A stretch of 64,000 nt of DNA from Symbiodinium natans (Eukaryota > Sar > Dinophyceae > Suessiales > Symbiodiniaceae): assembly GCA_905221605.1 (NCBI GenBank), contig CAJNDS010000405.1, positions 67,501-131,500 of the forward strand. Direction: 5' to 3'. Position 1 is the stretch's first letter. The number at the start of each line of letters is the position of its first letter. The translations under genes were made by a program, and so were the position numbers. The notes below the pieces were generated by a model. That model did not search any database. It was given only the letters and a program-made list of their open reading frames with translations, and was not told the DNA's origin. Below are positions 34,967-43,558 of the stretch, in pieces.

Positions 34967-35023
34967 CCTGTCGTCCTCCTGCTCTGTCTGCAGCTCCTTG
35001 AGCTGCTGCGTGAGGGAGGCGAC
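34958..35023 (-). CDS. MYCBP: MYCBP-like gene, exon 6 (C-terminal coiled coil and stop)
   Basis: The acceptor GGGCTCAG precedes VASLTQQLKELQTEQEDDRG. The frame ends GG then TAG formed by GGGGGGTTAGGG, so the stop lies in the first telomere unit. Phase 0 with exon 5. Human MYCBP ends in a comparable Lys/Glu/Leu coiled coil, so length and character fit, but this end is the least conserved part; an additional downstream exon cannot be excluded. Confidence 0.65.
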   Translation of the reverse strand, partial: VASLTQQLKELQTEQEDDRGG

Positions 35024-38000
35024 CTGAGCCCAGCTGCGCATTCTGCACACCAGGAGACTTAAGAAGTTTAGGGTTTAGGGTTTAGGGTTTGGGGTTTAGG
35101 GTTTAGGGTTTAGGGTTTAGGGTTGCAAACCCAAGTGACCCTGAACCTGCCTTGGACGCCTTCACCACTGCCTGCTTTGTGGCTTCTTGTCAAGCTAGCA
35201 TGCTGAAGAGAAGCAAAAAACACGTTGAAACAACGAAGTGGCTAGCTTCACAGACCCGGCGTGAAGAAGGGACGGTTCAGGGTTCAGGGTTCAGGGTTCA
35301 GGGTTTAGGGTTTAGGGCTTAGGCTAAATCAACCGTTCTCTAGACTGTCGAACCATCGGTTGAAACTCCCGTGCGCAGGTGGACGAAGGAAATCAGCAAA
35401 CCAACTAAAAACTCCAAACCCTAAACCTCAAGCCTCAACCCTACCCCCCCCCCCCCCCCAACAGCAAACTCCAAAAAACTTGGGAACATCCTTATCCCCA
35501 TACCCCCAAACGGTAGACTAAAGGGAATCCCAGCTCTAACTACCCCTAAACCATGTTCCAACTTTCTGGAGTTTCCTGAAAACCCTAAACCCTAAACCCT
35601 AATCCTAAACCCTAAAAACCCGAAACCCTAAACCCTAAACCCTAACCCTAAACCTAAACCCTAACCCTAAAACCCTAACCCTAAACCCTAAACCCTAAAA
35701 CCCTACATGTGGTCGCCTTCGCTTCGAGCGCCAAGCATTCTGTCGCCTCAGCTCGTCGTTTTCGGCGCGCACTCCTCCACACGCCTGGCTGCTTCTGGTG
35801 GTTGAGGATATAGGGTTTTGAGGATTTAGGGCTAGGGTTTAGGGTTTAGGGTTTAGGGTTTAGTGTTTTAGGGTTTAGGGGGGGGTGGGGGGGGTGGGGT
35901 GTGGGGGGGAGTGGGGGGGGTCGGGGGGGGGGGTGGTCGGGGGGGGGTGGGTTGGTGGGGGTGGTGGGTGGTGGGTGTGGTGGGTGGGGGGGGGGGTTGG
36001 GGGGGGGTTTGGGGTGGTGGGTTTGGGGGATATGTGGGTGTGGGGGGGGGGTTGTGTCGCGGGGGGGGGTGGGGGGTTGGGGAGGGGGGTCGTGGGGTTG
36101 AGACTTTGGGGGGTTTGTCCGGGGTGTTGGTGTTGGCCAACGCTCCTTCCTGTCCCATGGCCCCTACCCTCCACACTTAGTTCTCATATCACGTTCACTC
36201 TCCCCGCCTTCCTCCCCAACTCCGACCAACCCTGTACCGTCCCCTTCCCCTTTTCCCCCCAGTAGGCCGCCGCGCCCTCGCCCGCCCTGCCTTCCCCTCT
36301 CACCAGAGCCTGGTCACATAAGTCAACCCCTTTCCTTCTCGTTTTCCGCCTTCTTTTTTCCCTTTTTTCCTTCTTTTTTTCGCCGGGGGGGGGGGGGGGG
36401 GTTGGGGGGGGTGGGTGCCATCCCTTCCTTCCCAGGCCCCTACCTCCCCACTCTCATCACTCCCCTGCCTTCCGCCCCCAACTCCACCAACCCTGGACCG
36501 TCACCTCCCCTGTCCACCCGCCGCGCTCCGCCCTGCCTTCCCTCTCACCAGAGCTGGTCAAATAAGTCAGACCCCTTTCCGCCGCCCCCACCCTCTCCCA
36601 CTCCCATTACCCCCTCCCACCATCGTGCACCATCTGACCGCCCCCCGCTCTCACCGCTCTCATCGCTTCTTCCTCTCTATGCCCCCCAGTCCACCCCTGC
36701 CTTCCGCCCCCAACTCCCTAATCCGACACCAACACCCCCCACCCCTTTCCACCCCCACCCGTGTCTTTGTCCTCTCCTTCTCTCTGTCTCTCTTTCTCCT
36801 GCCTTCGCCCCCCCTCCCTCCCCCCCCTCCCCCCCCCGGCGCTCGCGCGCGCGCGCGCACCCGCATCAGCAGCATCAGTGGGGTTGGTTTGGGGGCCTTA
36901 AAAGCATTCTATGCATGCGTTTTGCCTTCGAAAAACCTTCAGAAAACGCTGTAAACACGTGTTTTTGGGCTTGGGAAGCCTTTTGGGACCCAGGAAAGGG
37001 AGCATCATGAGCATCAGCGGCCTCCCCCAGGCCATCCAAAACCCCCTTAAACACGCCGATTGTATGTGCTTGAACGCTTGCGTGCCCACGAAACCCCCAA
37101 AAGCAAGACCCCGAATGCCCTTAAGGGCATTCGGGGTCCTGCTGTTCGGGTGTTTTGTAGGCACGAAGCCGTTCGAGCGCGTAAAATGAGCGATTTTAGG
37201 GGCGTTTTTACGTGGACCCACAAAACACTCGGTATTTACGAGGTTTTCTGCTGTTGGAACACCCCCCCAAACCGAGCATCATGAGCATCAGCTGGGTCTC
37301 TGGGCCGTGGGCCCGGACCCCCCCACGAAGCCCAAGAGAAGCGATGGCTCGATGATGCGCCCGGACCCCGCGCATCAGCAGCATCAGCAGACCCCCCCCC
37401 GGACGTGGGTTTCGATGATGCGCACTTTGGGGGCGGGTCAAGGGCAACAGGGGTGGGGGTCGGAGGCACGCGTGAAAAACCTCATAAAAACACGGTATTT
37501 ACGGTGATTTCAGCGTTTTTCAGCGTTTTTTATTGCCTTGGGCCCGCGGGCCAGGGCTGCTGATGCTCATGATGCTCGCCTGGTTTTGGGCTTCCGGTAC
37601 CCCCCCCAAACCTTGAAAAACGTGGTTTCGGCCTGGCGCGCGCCCCATGTGAAAAGCTAGGGCCGATGATGCGCGCCCGTGAGGGTTTAATGGGGTGCTG
37701 CGGGTGTTTTGTGGCCTCGGTTTTTCGTAAAAACCCATGGTTTTTACGAGGTTTTCGTGCTTTTCGCACCACCGCGTGTTGCGTCCCCTTGGATGCCGTT
37801 TTGGAGGCCTCCCGAAGGGCCCCGCGCGAATTTGAAGCAATTTTGGGCGGGGTCGGCGGCTCGGGCGCTCGCCCCTTAAAGCTAGCGCTTTAGTGCGACG
37901 CGGGCTCCGCCCTGGACCACGGGCGGCGCGGGGGCCGGATTAGGCCGGACGCCAGTGCCGCCGACCCCCGCGTGCCGCCGGTGAACGGTTTTTTTTTCGT

Positions 38001-41000
38001 GGTTTTTTGCGTCGCCACGGAGGCCCCCAGAGGGCGCGCATCATGAGCATCAGCGGGTCAAGCCCGGGACCCCCAGGCGCGCATCAGGAGCATCAGCGGC
38101 TCCCGGGGCGGGACCGCGGGGGGGCATCAGGAGCATGATGCCCCCCAAAGGGCGGGCATAAGCGACGTGTCTAAGCCCGGGGCTAGGAAAAAGGGAGTTT
38201 AGTGGCCTTATAAAGTGCTTAGAAACGTTAAGGGAGTCTCGGAGCCTCAAACACTTAGAGATTTGAAGGGAGTTTAGGGGCCTGAAAATGCTTAGAAACT
38301 TAACGCTTAGAGATTTTAAGGGAGTTTAGGGGCCTCAACATGCTTAGAAACTGCTCGCCCCGGGCTTCTGCGTGCGCTGCCCGCCCATGGGCGCAGCCCC
38401 TTAAAATAATTTAAGGGTACATTCCTTAATTAAGGGGTCTTGGGCTCTTTAGGGAAGCAACCGAACAGCAACAAACAATTCGCCTGTGGGAGCCCCCAGG
38501 TACTTCTTGATGTAGTCGATGGCCTCGGTTCATCTCTAGACCCGGCAGTTACCTACGAATAAACAGGGTACCCTTTTTGGTTTAAGGAGATTATAAGGGA
38601 ACCCCAACCCTGAAATAAAAATAAGGGCCTGCTCCGGGTCCTAGATCTCTAGCGAACCCTCAACGCAAACACCCTCAGCCGGGCTACGGTTTGGGGGTTT
38701 AGGGTGTAAGCCGTGAAGCCTGAAAATGTGTTGATAGGGCTCTGGGAGACGGGATGGAGATGTTGAGACGCTTGTGTGAAGACGAAGCCGCGTGAGGAAT
38801 CAAAAACAAATCGTGCTCACAGGGCTTAGGGCTTAGGGTCTTGAAAGCAAGCCTCTCCGATACGCGTTGGGGCCCGCAAGTATTCCATTCCTGAGGGTCC
38901 ATGTACCTAAATAGGGAACACTTGGGCCTTTAAGCACCTCCTCTTTATGGACTTTTTTTGGTCCCAAGTACATAAGAAGCAGGTACATGGACCTTTGGGG
39001 CATGAGAAAACGCGCCTCGATTTCCCGGAGACGTGTTGCTCGGATGCGAATCTGCACCCAAACCCGAGCTTCGACGAGCATGGCCCATTCCCTAAACCCT
39101 AAACCCCCTAAACCCCAAACCCCTAAAAACCCCAAAAACCCTACTAAACACCCGAAAAACCCTAAAAACCCTAAACACCCTAACCCCTAAAACCTGAACC
39201 CTAACTTCATCATGCGAAACTACTAATTGCTTAAAAGCCCCGAAAAAAACTCAAAAAAATATTCTTCCTTCTTAAGGGCAAAACAGGGATTACTATTTTA
39301 TATTCTTTTGGGGTTCTTAAGCAAATAGTAGGAAATGGCGTCATGCAGGATCTCGCGCTCAGTCCACTGCTTGCGGACCAGCGAGGCATGGCGACGCTGG
39401 GTGCCGAGGATGCAGCCGCGCATCGATGGTGTGCCGCGTCCCTGACACCCCAAACCCCAAACCCTAAACCCTAAACCCTAAACCCTAAACCCTAAGCCCT
39501 AAGCCCTAAACCCTAAACCCTAAACTACCCTAAACCCTAAACCCTGAGCTTGATCTCGCCGAAAACTGCTCAGCGGCCTTCTCCTGGAACTTGCTTGGGT
39601 CCATCCGTGAATCCGCGGGGGCGAGAATGCGCAGCTGCATGCTGTGCACGCAGCCGAAACAATCAGAAAGACCCTGCGGCCCAAATCTTCCCCTGACGGA
39701 GAACTCACACTTGATGTTCAGCAATTCGCTACATGGGGATGTCCGAAAGTTGGGGTACCTTATTGGGGTCCTCATTTTGAAATCCTGTGGTTGGGGGTCT
39801 ATTTTAGGGATGAGAATCTGAGCATGTCGATCTGTGAACTTGGTTTAGCTGACTCTGGCTTCTGCTGACTAGGGTGGAGAGAATAAGGATTGGGATTTGG
39901 GGTTTGGGGCACAGCGTTTTGGGCTTCGATTCGTAGGATTGAAGACTTCGGGTGTAGGGTCGACACGGTTTAGGGTTTAGGGTTTAGGGTTTAGGGTTTA
40001 GGGTTTAGGGTTTAGGGCCCGCAGCCCCTGGGCTCCTTACATTCGCGGGGCGCTCCGGCTCCTGTTTTGCTGCTGGCCCTGAACCCTAAACCCTAAACCC
40101 TAAACCCTAAACCCTAAACCCTAAACCATGCACCCCAGGTCTCCAAGTACACGAACAATACCTACGGGGTCTGTAACGAACACCTACTCTGGGGAGCCTT
40201 CTGGGGTTCGGGCTTTCTTGACTTTAGGGGTGCCAAAACCCTAAACCCTAAACCCTAAACCCTAAACCCTAAACCCTAAACCCTAAACCCTAAACCCTAA
40301 ACCCCAGGGCAGTTTAGGGTTTTGGGGTTTGATGTTCGGAGTCTAGAGGTCCACCATAAGAGTCTGTAGAATCTACTACCTAGACCACTCTTTGCTGAAG
40401 CACCCCAGAAAATATTAAAACATATAATTTCCTTATAAGGGCAATGTAGGGATTGCTATTTTATATTTTTGTCTTAAGCAAAGGGTAGTAGAGGCCTAGC
40501 GCAGGACTTAGGGCTTGGCGCTTAGGGTTTAGGGCTGAACCCCGACACCTAACACCTCAAAAAGGCCCAAAACCCCCTAAACCCTAAACCCTAGACCCTA
40601 AATCCTCAACCCTCAACCCTAGACCCTAAACCCTAGACCCTAAACCCTAGACCCTAACCCTAAACCCAACGTCCTAAACCCTGACAAAGAAGCCCCCCCG
40701 AGACCTGAACCAAGAAAGCCAAGCCGAAGGCAAGGCCTAGATCCATACCCTGGCAAGGGCCCCCTGAAGATGATCCTCGTAGAGGCCCACCAGCACGCGT
40801 GTGAGCTGCGAGATGATTCCGTTCTTCCTCGCTGATGGATAAGGGCTCAGGGTGAATTGGCTTTAGGTGGATACGTGCGGGTTTAGAAGGATTTTGAGGT
40901 TCTCCAAGCGCGAAACTCCCAAGCCAAAACTCCCAACCCTGAACCCCCAACTCCCCCCAACCCCCCCCCCCCCCCCCCCCCCAAGAAAAACCTGCCAAAT

Positions 41001-41161
41001 CATCATGGGCCTCCTCCCTCTAAACCCTAAACCCTAAACCCTAAACCCTAAACCCTAAACCCTAAACCCTGAACTTCCTAAACTCGAACGAAGAATAGGC
41101 CAAGGTGCTCGAGGTACTTGCGGAACTCTTCCTTTTGTGAGTCAGCGGTCTCGTAGCTCAT
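34958..41161 (-). CDS. MYCBP: MYCBP (c-Myc-binding protein, AMY-1)-like gene, six exons
   Basis: Six minus-strand exons (41161-41109, 40827-40776, 40061-40041, 38523-38484, 35774-35737, 35023-34958) join in phase to about 89 codons. The segments MSYETADSQKEEFRKYLE, KNGIISQLTRVLVGLYE, EPERPAN, AIDYIKKYLGAPT, RAENDELRRQN and VASLTQQLKELQTEQ follow, block by block, the human order (AADSKREQFRRYLE, LTKVLVALYEEPEKPN, ALDFLKHHLGA, then a coiled coil). MYCBP is a conserved 103-residue protein in animals that binds MYC and A-kinase anchoring proteins and occurs in cilia/flagella-related complexes; the role here is inferred only from homology. Donors are GC, GA, GT, GC and GC, all with AG acceptors. 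Introns of 281, 714, 1517, 2709 and 713 nt hold telomere-type arrays and mini-elements. Exon boundaries were chosen by phase and homology and need cDNA support. Confidence 0.85.
35040..35124 (+). repeat. TTTAGGG array in intron 5
   Basis: About eight units (35067-35124). In minus reading they are CCCTAAA units before the exon 6 acceptor. Confidence 0.95.
35128..35275 (+). other. Open + strand frame inside intron 5
   Basis: NPSDPEPALDAFTTACFVAS and QASMLKRSKKHVETTKWLAS are read without a stop. It lies within the MYCBP-like intron on the opposite strand and may be chance. Confidence 0.2.
35570..35705 (-). repeat. CCCTAAA array in intron 5
   Basis: About 18 units with CCCTAA and CCCTAAAA variants. 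In minus reading the array starts just after exon 5. Confidence 0.95.
35737..35774 (-). CDS. MYCBP: MYCBP-like gene, exon 5 (38 nt)
   Basis: The acceptor GTGTGGAG precedes GA completing a Gly codon, then VRAENDELRRQN, the start of the coiled coil. The donor is GC type (AAT|GCTTGG). Confidence 0.8.
35832..35878 (+). repeat. TTTAGGG array in intron 4
   Basis: Five or six units preceding (in minus reading) the exon 5 acceptor. Confidence 0.93.
35879..36100 (+). repeat. G/T-rich low-complexity tract
   Basis: GGGGGTGG-type repeats for about 220 bp with many runs of four or more G, hence strong quadruplex potential. Gly- and Pro-rich ORFs are artefacts. Confidence 0.95.
36180..36840. repeat. Pyrimidine-rich (CCCT/CCTTC) tract
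   Basis: Two diverged copies of a unit with CTTCC...CCCCAACTCC.ACCAACCCTG.ACCGTC are visible (36200-36300 and 36420-36560). ORFs of 202 and 179 codons are Pro/Ser simple sequence. Confidence 0.8.
36840..38180. repeat. GC-rich block with recurrent GCATCA(T/G)GAGCATCAGC motif
   Basis: Composition changes abruptly and telomere units are absent. The motif GCATCATGAGCATCAGC or close variants occurs about nine times on both strands (near 36862, 37002, 37275, 37366, 37557, 38040, 38079, 38124). A 16-base palindrome-like ACCCCGAATGCCCTTAAGGG lies at 37108. It sits inside MYCBP-like intron 4. Confidence 0.75.
38188..38355. repeat. Short tandem repeat AAGGGAGTTTAGGGGCCT
   Basis: Four diverged copies of AAGGGAGTTTAGGGGCCT...TGCTTAGAAAC in units of about 36-52 bp. 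Confidence 0.8.
38411..38450. mobile_element. MITE-like family C fragment
   Basis: GGGTACATTCCTTAATTAAG is the right inner arm only. Confidence 0.4.
38484..38523 (-). CDS. MYCBP: MYCBP-like gene, exon 4 (40 nt)
   Basis: After AACCGAG the frame encodes AIDYIKKYLGAPT and the first base of Gly. The donor is GC type (ACAG|GCGAAT). Corresponds to human ALDFLKHHLGA. Confidence 0.88.
38566..38640. mobile_element. MITE-like family D fragment
   Basis: ACAGGGTACCCTTTTTGGTT, ATTATAAGGGAACCCCAACC and AATAAGGGCCTGCTC in family order. It lies directly upstream of exon 4. Confidence 0.5.
38896..38993. mobile_element. Palindromic mini-element K
   Basis: GGTCCATGTACCT and AGGTACATGGACC are perfect 13-bp inverted ends around 72 bp. 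Confidence 0.8.
39000..39090 (-). other. Coding-like island in MYCBP-like intron 3
   Basis: The minus strand is open through MLVEARVWVQIRIRATRLRE and further. It cannot be spliced between exons 3 and 4 without breaking the homology. Confidence 0.25.
39220..39331. mobile_element. MITE-like family B, copy 5
   Basis: CTACTAATTGCTTAAAAGCC left and GGGGTTCTTAAGCAAATAGT right; the inner arms TTCTTCCTTCTTAAGGGCAA are AT-rich. Confidence 0.85.
39332..39440 (-). other. Coding-like island in MYCBP-like intron 3
   Basis: The minus strand encodes PSMRGCILGTQRRHASLVRK then QWTEREILHDAIS with about 80 percent G/C third positions. It begins right beside MITE B copy 5. Nested gene, skipped exon or chance are all possible. 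Confidence 0.35.
39455..39545 (-). repeat. CCCTAAA array in intron 3
   Basis: About 12 units with CCCTAAG variants. Confidence 0.95.
39546..39668 (-). other. Coding-like island in MYCBP-like intron 3
   Basis: The minus frame reads DCFGCVHSMQLRILAPADSR then MDPSKFQEKAAEQFSARS. The + strand is equally open (LDLAENCSAAFSWNLLGSIR), which shows how weak openness alone is in this GC-rich DNA. Confidence 0.3.
39969..40018 (+). repeat. TTTAGGG array left of exon 3
   Basis: Seven perfect units. Its orientation relative to exon 3 is opposite to the prevailing pattern. Confidence 0.96.
40041..40061 (-). CDS. MYCBP: MYCBP-like gene, exon 3 (21-nt micro-exon)
   Basis: AAAACAG and GTAAGG frame exactly seven codons, EPERPAN. 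This matches human EPEKPNS between LYE and ALDF. Both splice sites are conventional. Confidence 0.85.
40081..40128 (-). repeat. CCCTAAA array right of exon 3
   Basis: Six perfect units. Confidence 0.96.
40239..40305 (-). repeat. CCCTAAA array in intron 2
   Basis: Nine perfect units. Confidence 0.97.
40384..40491. mobile_element. MITE-like family B, copy 6
   Basis: CTCTTTGCTGAAGCACCCC left, GTCTTAAGCAAAGGGTAG right, with the shared core CCTTATAAGGGCAATGTAGG. Confidence 0.75.
40567..40672 (-). repeat. CCCTAAA/CCCTAGA array in intron 2
   Basis: About 14 units alternating CCCTAAA and CCCTAGA. Confidence 0.92.
40776..40827 (-). CDS. MYCBP: MYCBP-like gene, exon 2 (52 nt)
   Basis: The acceptor ATCAGCGAG and a G completing the Glu codon are followed by KNGIISQLTRVLVGLYE. 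Matches human SGVLDTLTKVLVALYE. The next base pair after GAG is GA (GATCAT), implying a GA-AG intron. An alternative GT (GGTATGG at about 40748) would add 9 codons and break the homology. Confidence 0.85.
41022..41075 (-). repeat. CCCTAAA array in intron 1
   Basis: Seven perfect units. In minus reading it starts about 30 nt after exon 1. Confidence 0.96.
41109..41161 (-). CDS. MYCBP: MYCBP-like gene, exon 1 (start codon)
   Basis: ATG at 41161 starts MSYETADSQKEEFRKYL, and two bases of a Glu codon precede a GC donor (GA|GCACCT). Human MYCBP starts with a comparable AADSKREQFRRYLE block. This ATG is chosen because homology begins a few residues after it. Confidence 0.85.
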
Positions 41162-41201
41162 GGCTCCTAGGTAGGATAAGGGTGACCCTTAAAAGGGAAC
41201 C

Positions 41202-41246
41202 TAAACCCTAAACCCTAAACCCTAAACCCTAAACCCTAAACCCCTT
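41202..41246 (-). repeat. CCCTAAA array just upstream of the MYCBP-like start
   Basis: Six units, 40 bp upstream of the start codon. Confidence 0.96.
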
Positions 41247-41373
41247 CTGTACCCTCTTCTGGCTCTCTTAAACAGGGACCTTATTCAGAGGGTCTATATC
41301 CCCAAGGGTCCCCCTAATCCTATCCCCTAATGTCTCGTCCTTGCAGTCAAGACCTATAGGGAGCAGAATAATA

Positions 41374-41455
41374 GGGTTTAGGGTTTAGGGTTTAGGGTTT
41401 AGGGTTTAGGGCTTAGGGGTTTAGGGTTTAGGGGTTTAGGGTTTAGGGTTTAGGG
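41374..41455 (+). repeat. TTTAGGG array
   Basis: About eleven units. Preceded by GCAGAATAATAGGGTTTAGG, which recurs at 41602. Confidence 0.96.
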
Positions 41456-41461
41456 TTAAGA

Positions 41462-41574
41462 CCTATACTTACTTCTCCAATAGCCAAGGGGAAAAAAGGT
41501 TAAACTTTATTATTCCTACTAAATAAGGAAACCCAAAAAGTTTAAAGTTCAGCTGTTGGAGAAGTAAGTATAGG
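41462..41574. mobile_element. Palindromic mini-element M
   Basis: CCTATACTTACTTCTCCAA (41462-41480) and its exact complement (41556-41574) bound an AT-rich middle. It lies between two nearly identical flanks, suggesting a local duplication around it. Confidence 0.88.
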
Positions 41575-41612
41575 GTCGACCTGTGACGCCCCAAACCCTA
41601 CAGCAGAATAAT

Positions 41613-41705
41613 AGGGTTTAGGGTTTAGGGTTTAGGGGTTTAGGGGTTTAGGGGTTTAGGGTTTAGGGTTTAGGGTTTAGGGTTTAGGGTTTAGGGTTTA
41701 GGGGT
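41613..41705 (+). repeat. TTTAGGG/TTTAGGGG array
   Basis: About 12 units with an octamer block inside. Confidence 0.96.
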
Positions 41706-41810
41706 ATCCCGCCTTGAGGGCTAGTCTTCTCTACTACGCCCCGACCCATCACATGGTTCTAAGCGCCAAGGCCCAACACTCTGGTGGACGTTACTCGGAA
41801 GACCAGTATA

Positions 41811-41920
41811 CCCAGATCTTCCAAAACCCCTGAATTCAGGAATAGACCCTAATTTATACTAAGGATCCTGATTATGAGTTAGGGTATATACCTTAATGAA
41901 GGCGCTTTGGAAGATCTGGG
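41811..41920. mobile_element. MITE-like family C, copy 1, abutting an exon end
   Basis: CCCAGATCTTCCAAAACCCC left and GCTTTGGAAGATCTGGG right, core AGGATCC. On the minus strand its end supplies the GTACCCAGATC donor of the exon at 41924. Confidence 0.88.
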
Positions 41921-41923
41921 TAC

Positions 41924-41957
41924 TGGAGTTCTTTTCGACGTAGACCACGAAGGGTTC
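41924..41957 (-). CDS. Possible 34-nt micro-exon next to MITE C
   Basis: TTCTAG and GTACCC bound EPFVVYVEKNS. Third positions are nearly all G or C. Confidence 0.4.
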
Positions 41958-42114
41958 CTAGAATTGGACAAGCCGTGTCCCACAAATAAACAGCGGGAGA
42001 ACTGAATCAATGATTGTTTCGATGACGGGGTTTCTGGGTGGGCACCCTCAACAATAGGGGCCGCCTCAGAAGAGTAACCCCAAAAGGCTTTTAGAGAAGT
42101 TAACATTCAGTTGA

Positions 42115-42840
42115 AGTAGGGGGGAGGGTTTTGGGTGAGGGTATGGAGTTTAGGAAGCTTTTGGGGTTTATAGAGAGTACAGGGTTGATAGACATGTTAG
42201 GGTTTATACAGGGTTTGCAGAAGTAGGGCTGAGCGAAAGCGATTCGTTCAGTGCTTTCGCTGCTCAATCACAAACCCGGAAACCTGAACCTCAAGTTAAA
42301 CAACCGTTTCGGGGGCTTCGGCTAGGGCCCCCCAAACCTCAGCCCTAAACCCCTTAAACGCTATAAACGCTATAAACCCTAAAAACCCTAAAAACCCTAA
42401 ACCCTAAACTCGAAACCCTGAGTGACGGGGATTTTGGGTTTGTGAAGTACAGGTCCCGGTCTGGTAGGGAGGTGTCCTAAAGGTTGCAGGCACTTCATAC
42501 GGGGTTTACGATATTAGGGGTTTAGGGTTCAGGGTTTAGGGAATAGGGGACCCCCGATATAGATCCCCAAACAGTAGGATCCCCTTATAATAAGGACCCC
42601 CATAAGGTACCAATATTTTCGGAAACCCCCATCTAGACAGGGGCTTCTGGCATAGAAAGGTACGCTTCAAGAAGATTAGGGCTAAGGGCCGGTGACTAAC
42701 TTGGCATGAACCCCCTATCGCCCCCCAACACGGGCCAGGATTGAGATCCTATGTTCCGACCGAACACCAAGCCCCTCACAACCTAGAGCACCCTAATTCC
42801 GAAGCCCTGAACCCAACCCCAAAACTATAAACCCTAAACT
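42115..42840. other. Unassigned region with degenerate telomere-like units
   Basis: Contains a hairpin GAGCGAAAGCGATTCG...CGCTGCTC near 42226 and a second family H copy (42546-42640). No gene seen. Confidence 0.4.
42546..42640. mobile_element. MITE-like family H, copy 2
   Basis: GGGGACCCCCGATATAGATC, CAAACAGTAGGATCCCCTTA and GGTACC in the same order as at 865. Confidence 0.4.
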
Positions 42841-42842
42841 CT

Positions 42843-42980
42843 AGGGGTGTTGTGCTTTGGACCCTTGCGGTTGTACCCTTGGGCTTTGGGGACCCGTTTT
42901 AAAAAAGATCCATGAGGGTAACATAAGGGCCATATTCGGGGAGTACATTAGGGGGAACCTTGAGGGGTACAACCTCAGGC
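42843..42980. mobile_element. MITE-like family F, copy 3
   Basis: GGTTGTACCCTTGGGCTTTG...GGACC at the left and TTGAGGGGTACAACCTCAGG at the right. Confidence 0.65.
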
Positions 42981-43094
42981 GTACGAGTGCTATTTGGGTG
43001 GTTGTCGAAATTAGGGTCCCTTGTTGGATCCCTATTATAATACGGCACCTAGTATTTCGGGTATTCCAGAAGGGAACATAATTTTGACGGCCAC

Positions 43095-43147
43095 CCATTT
43101 GAGAAACCCTAAACCCTAAACCCCAAACCCTAAACCCTAAACCCTAT
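43095..43147 (-). repeat. CCCTAAA array
   Basis: Six units. Confidence 0.93.
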
Positions 43148-43168
43148 AGACCCTCCATTCGAACAAAC

Positions 43169-43216
43169 CTCGCGCTGCCAGGCCGCCTTGGCTGGTCTTT
43201 GGCTTACCGCAATCGC
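43169..43216 (-). CDS. Probable 48-nt micro-exon
   Basis: AATCCCAG and GTTTGT bound exactly 16 codons, AIAVSQRPAKAAWQRE. Splice sites, phase and G/C-rich third positions agree; product unknown. Confidence 0.4.
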
Positions 43217-43272
43217 CTGGGATTGAAGAGCCTAAACAGTTAACCCATGTACCCTAAACTACTGTTTGCTTA

Positions 43273-43405
43273 AGAACCCCCCCCCCCGCCCCCCCCCCCC
43301 CCCCCGCCCCCCCCCCCCCCGCCCCCCCCCCCCCCCCCCCGCCCCCCCCCCCCCCCGCCCCCCCCCCCCCCGCCCCCCCCCCCCCCCCCCGCCCCCGCCC
43401 CCCCC
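43273..43405. repeat. Poly-C tract with spaced G
   Basis: Runs of 7-20 C separated by single G for about 130 bp. Confidence 0.97.
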
Positions 43406-43432
43406 AAAAAAAAAATAACAACCCACCCCCCC

Positions 43433-43558
<126 letters not shown>

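Noticed and set aside
35868-36265. ORFs of 93-126 codons (Gly/Val/Trp- or Pro/Thr-rich)
   Set aside because: Simple-sequence G/T tract.
36402-37010. 202- and 179-codon Pro/Ser-rich + ORFs
   Set aside because: Pyrimidine-rich tract open in two frames at once with no complex sequence.
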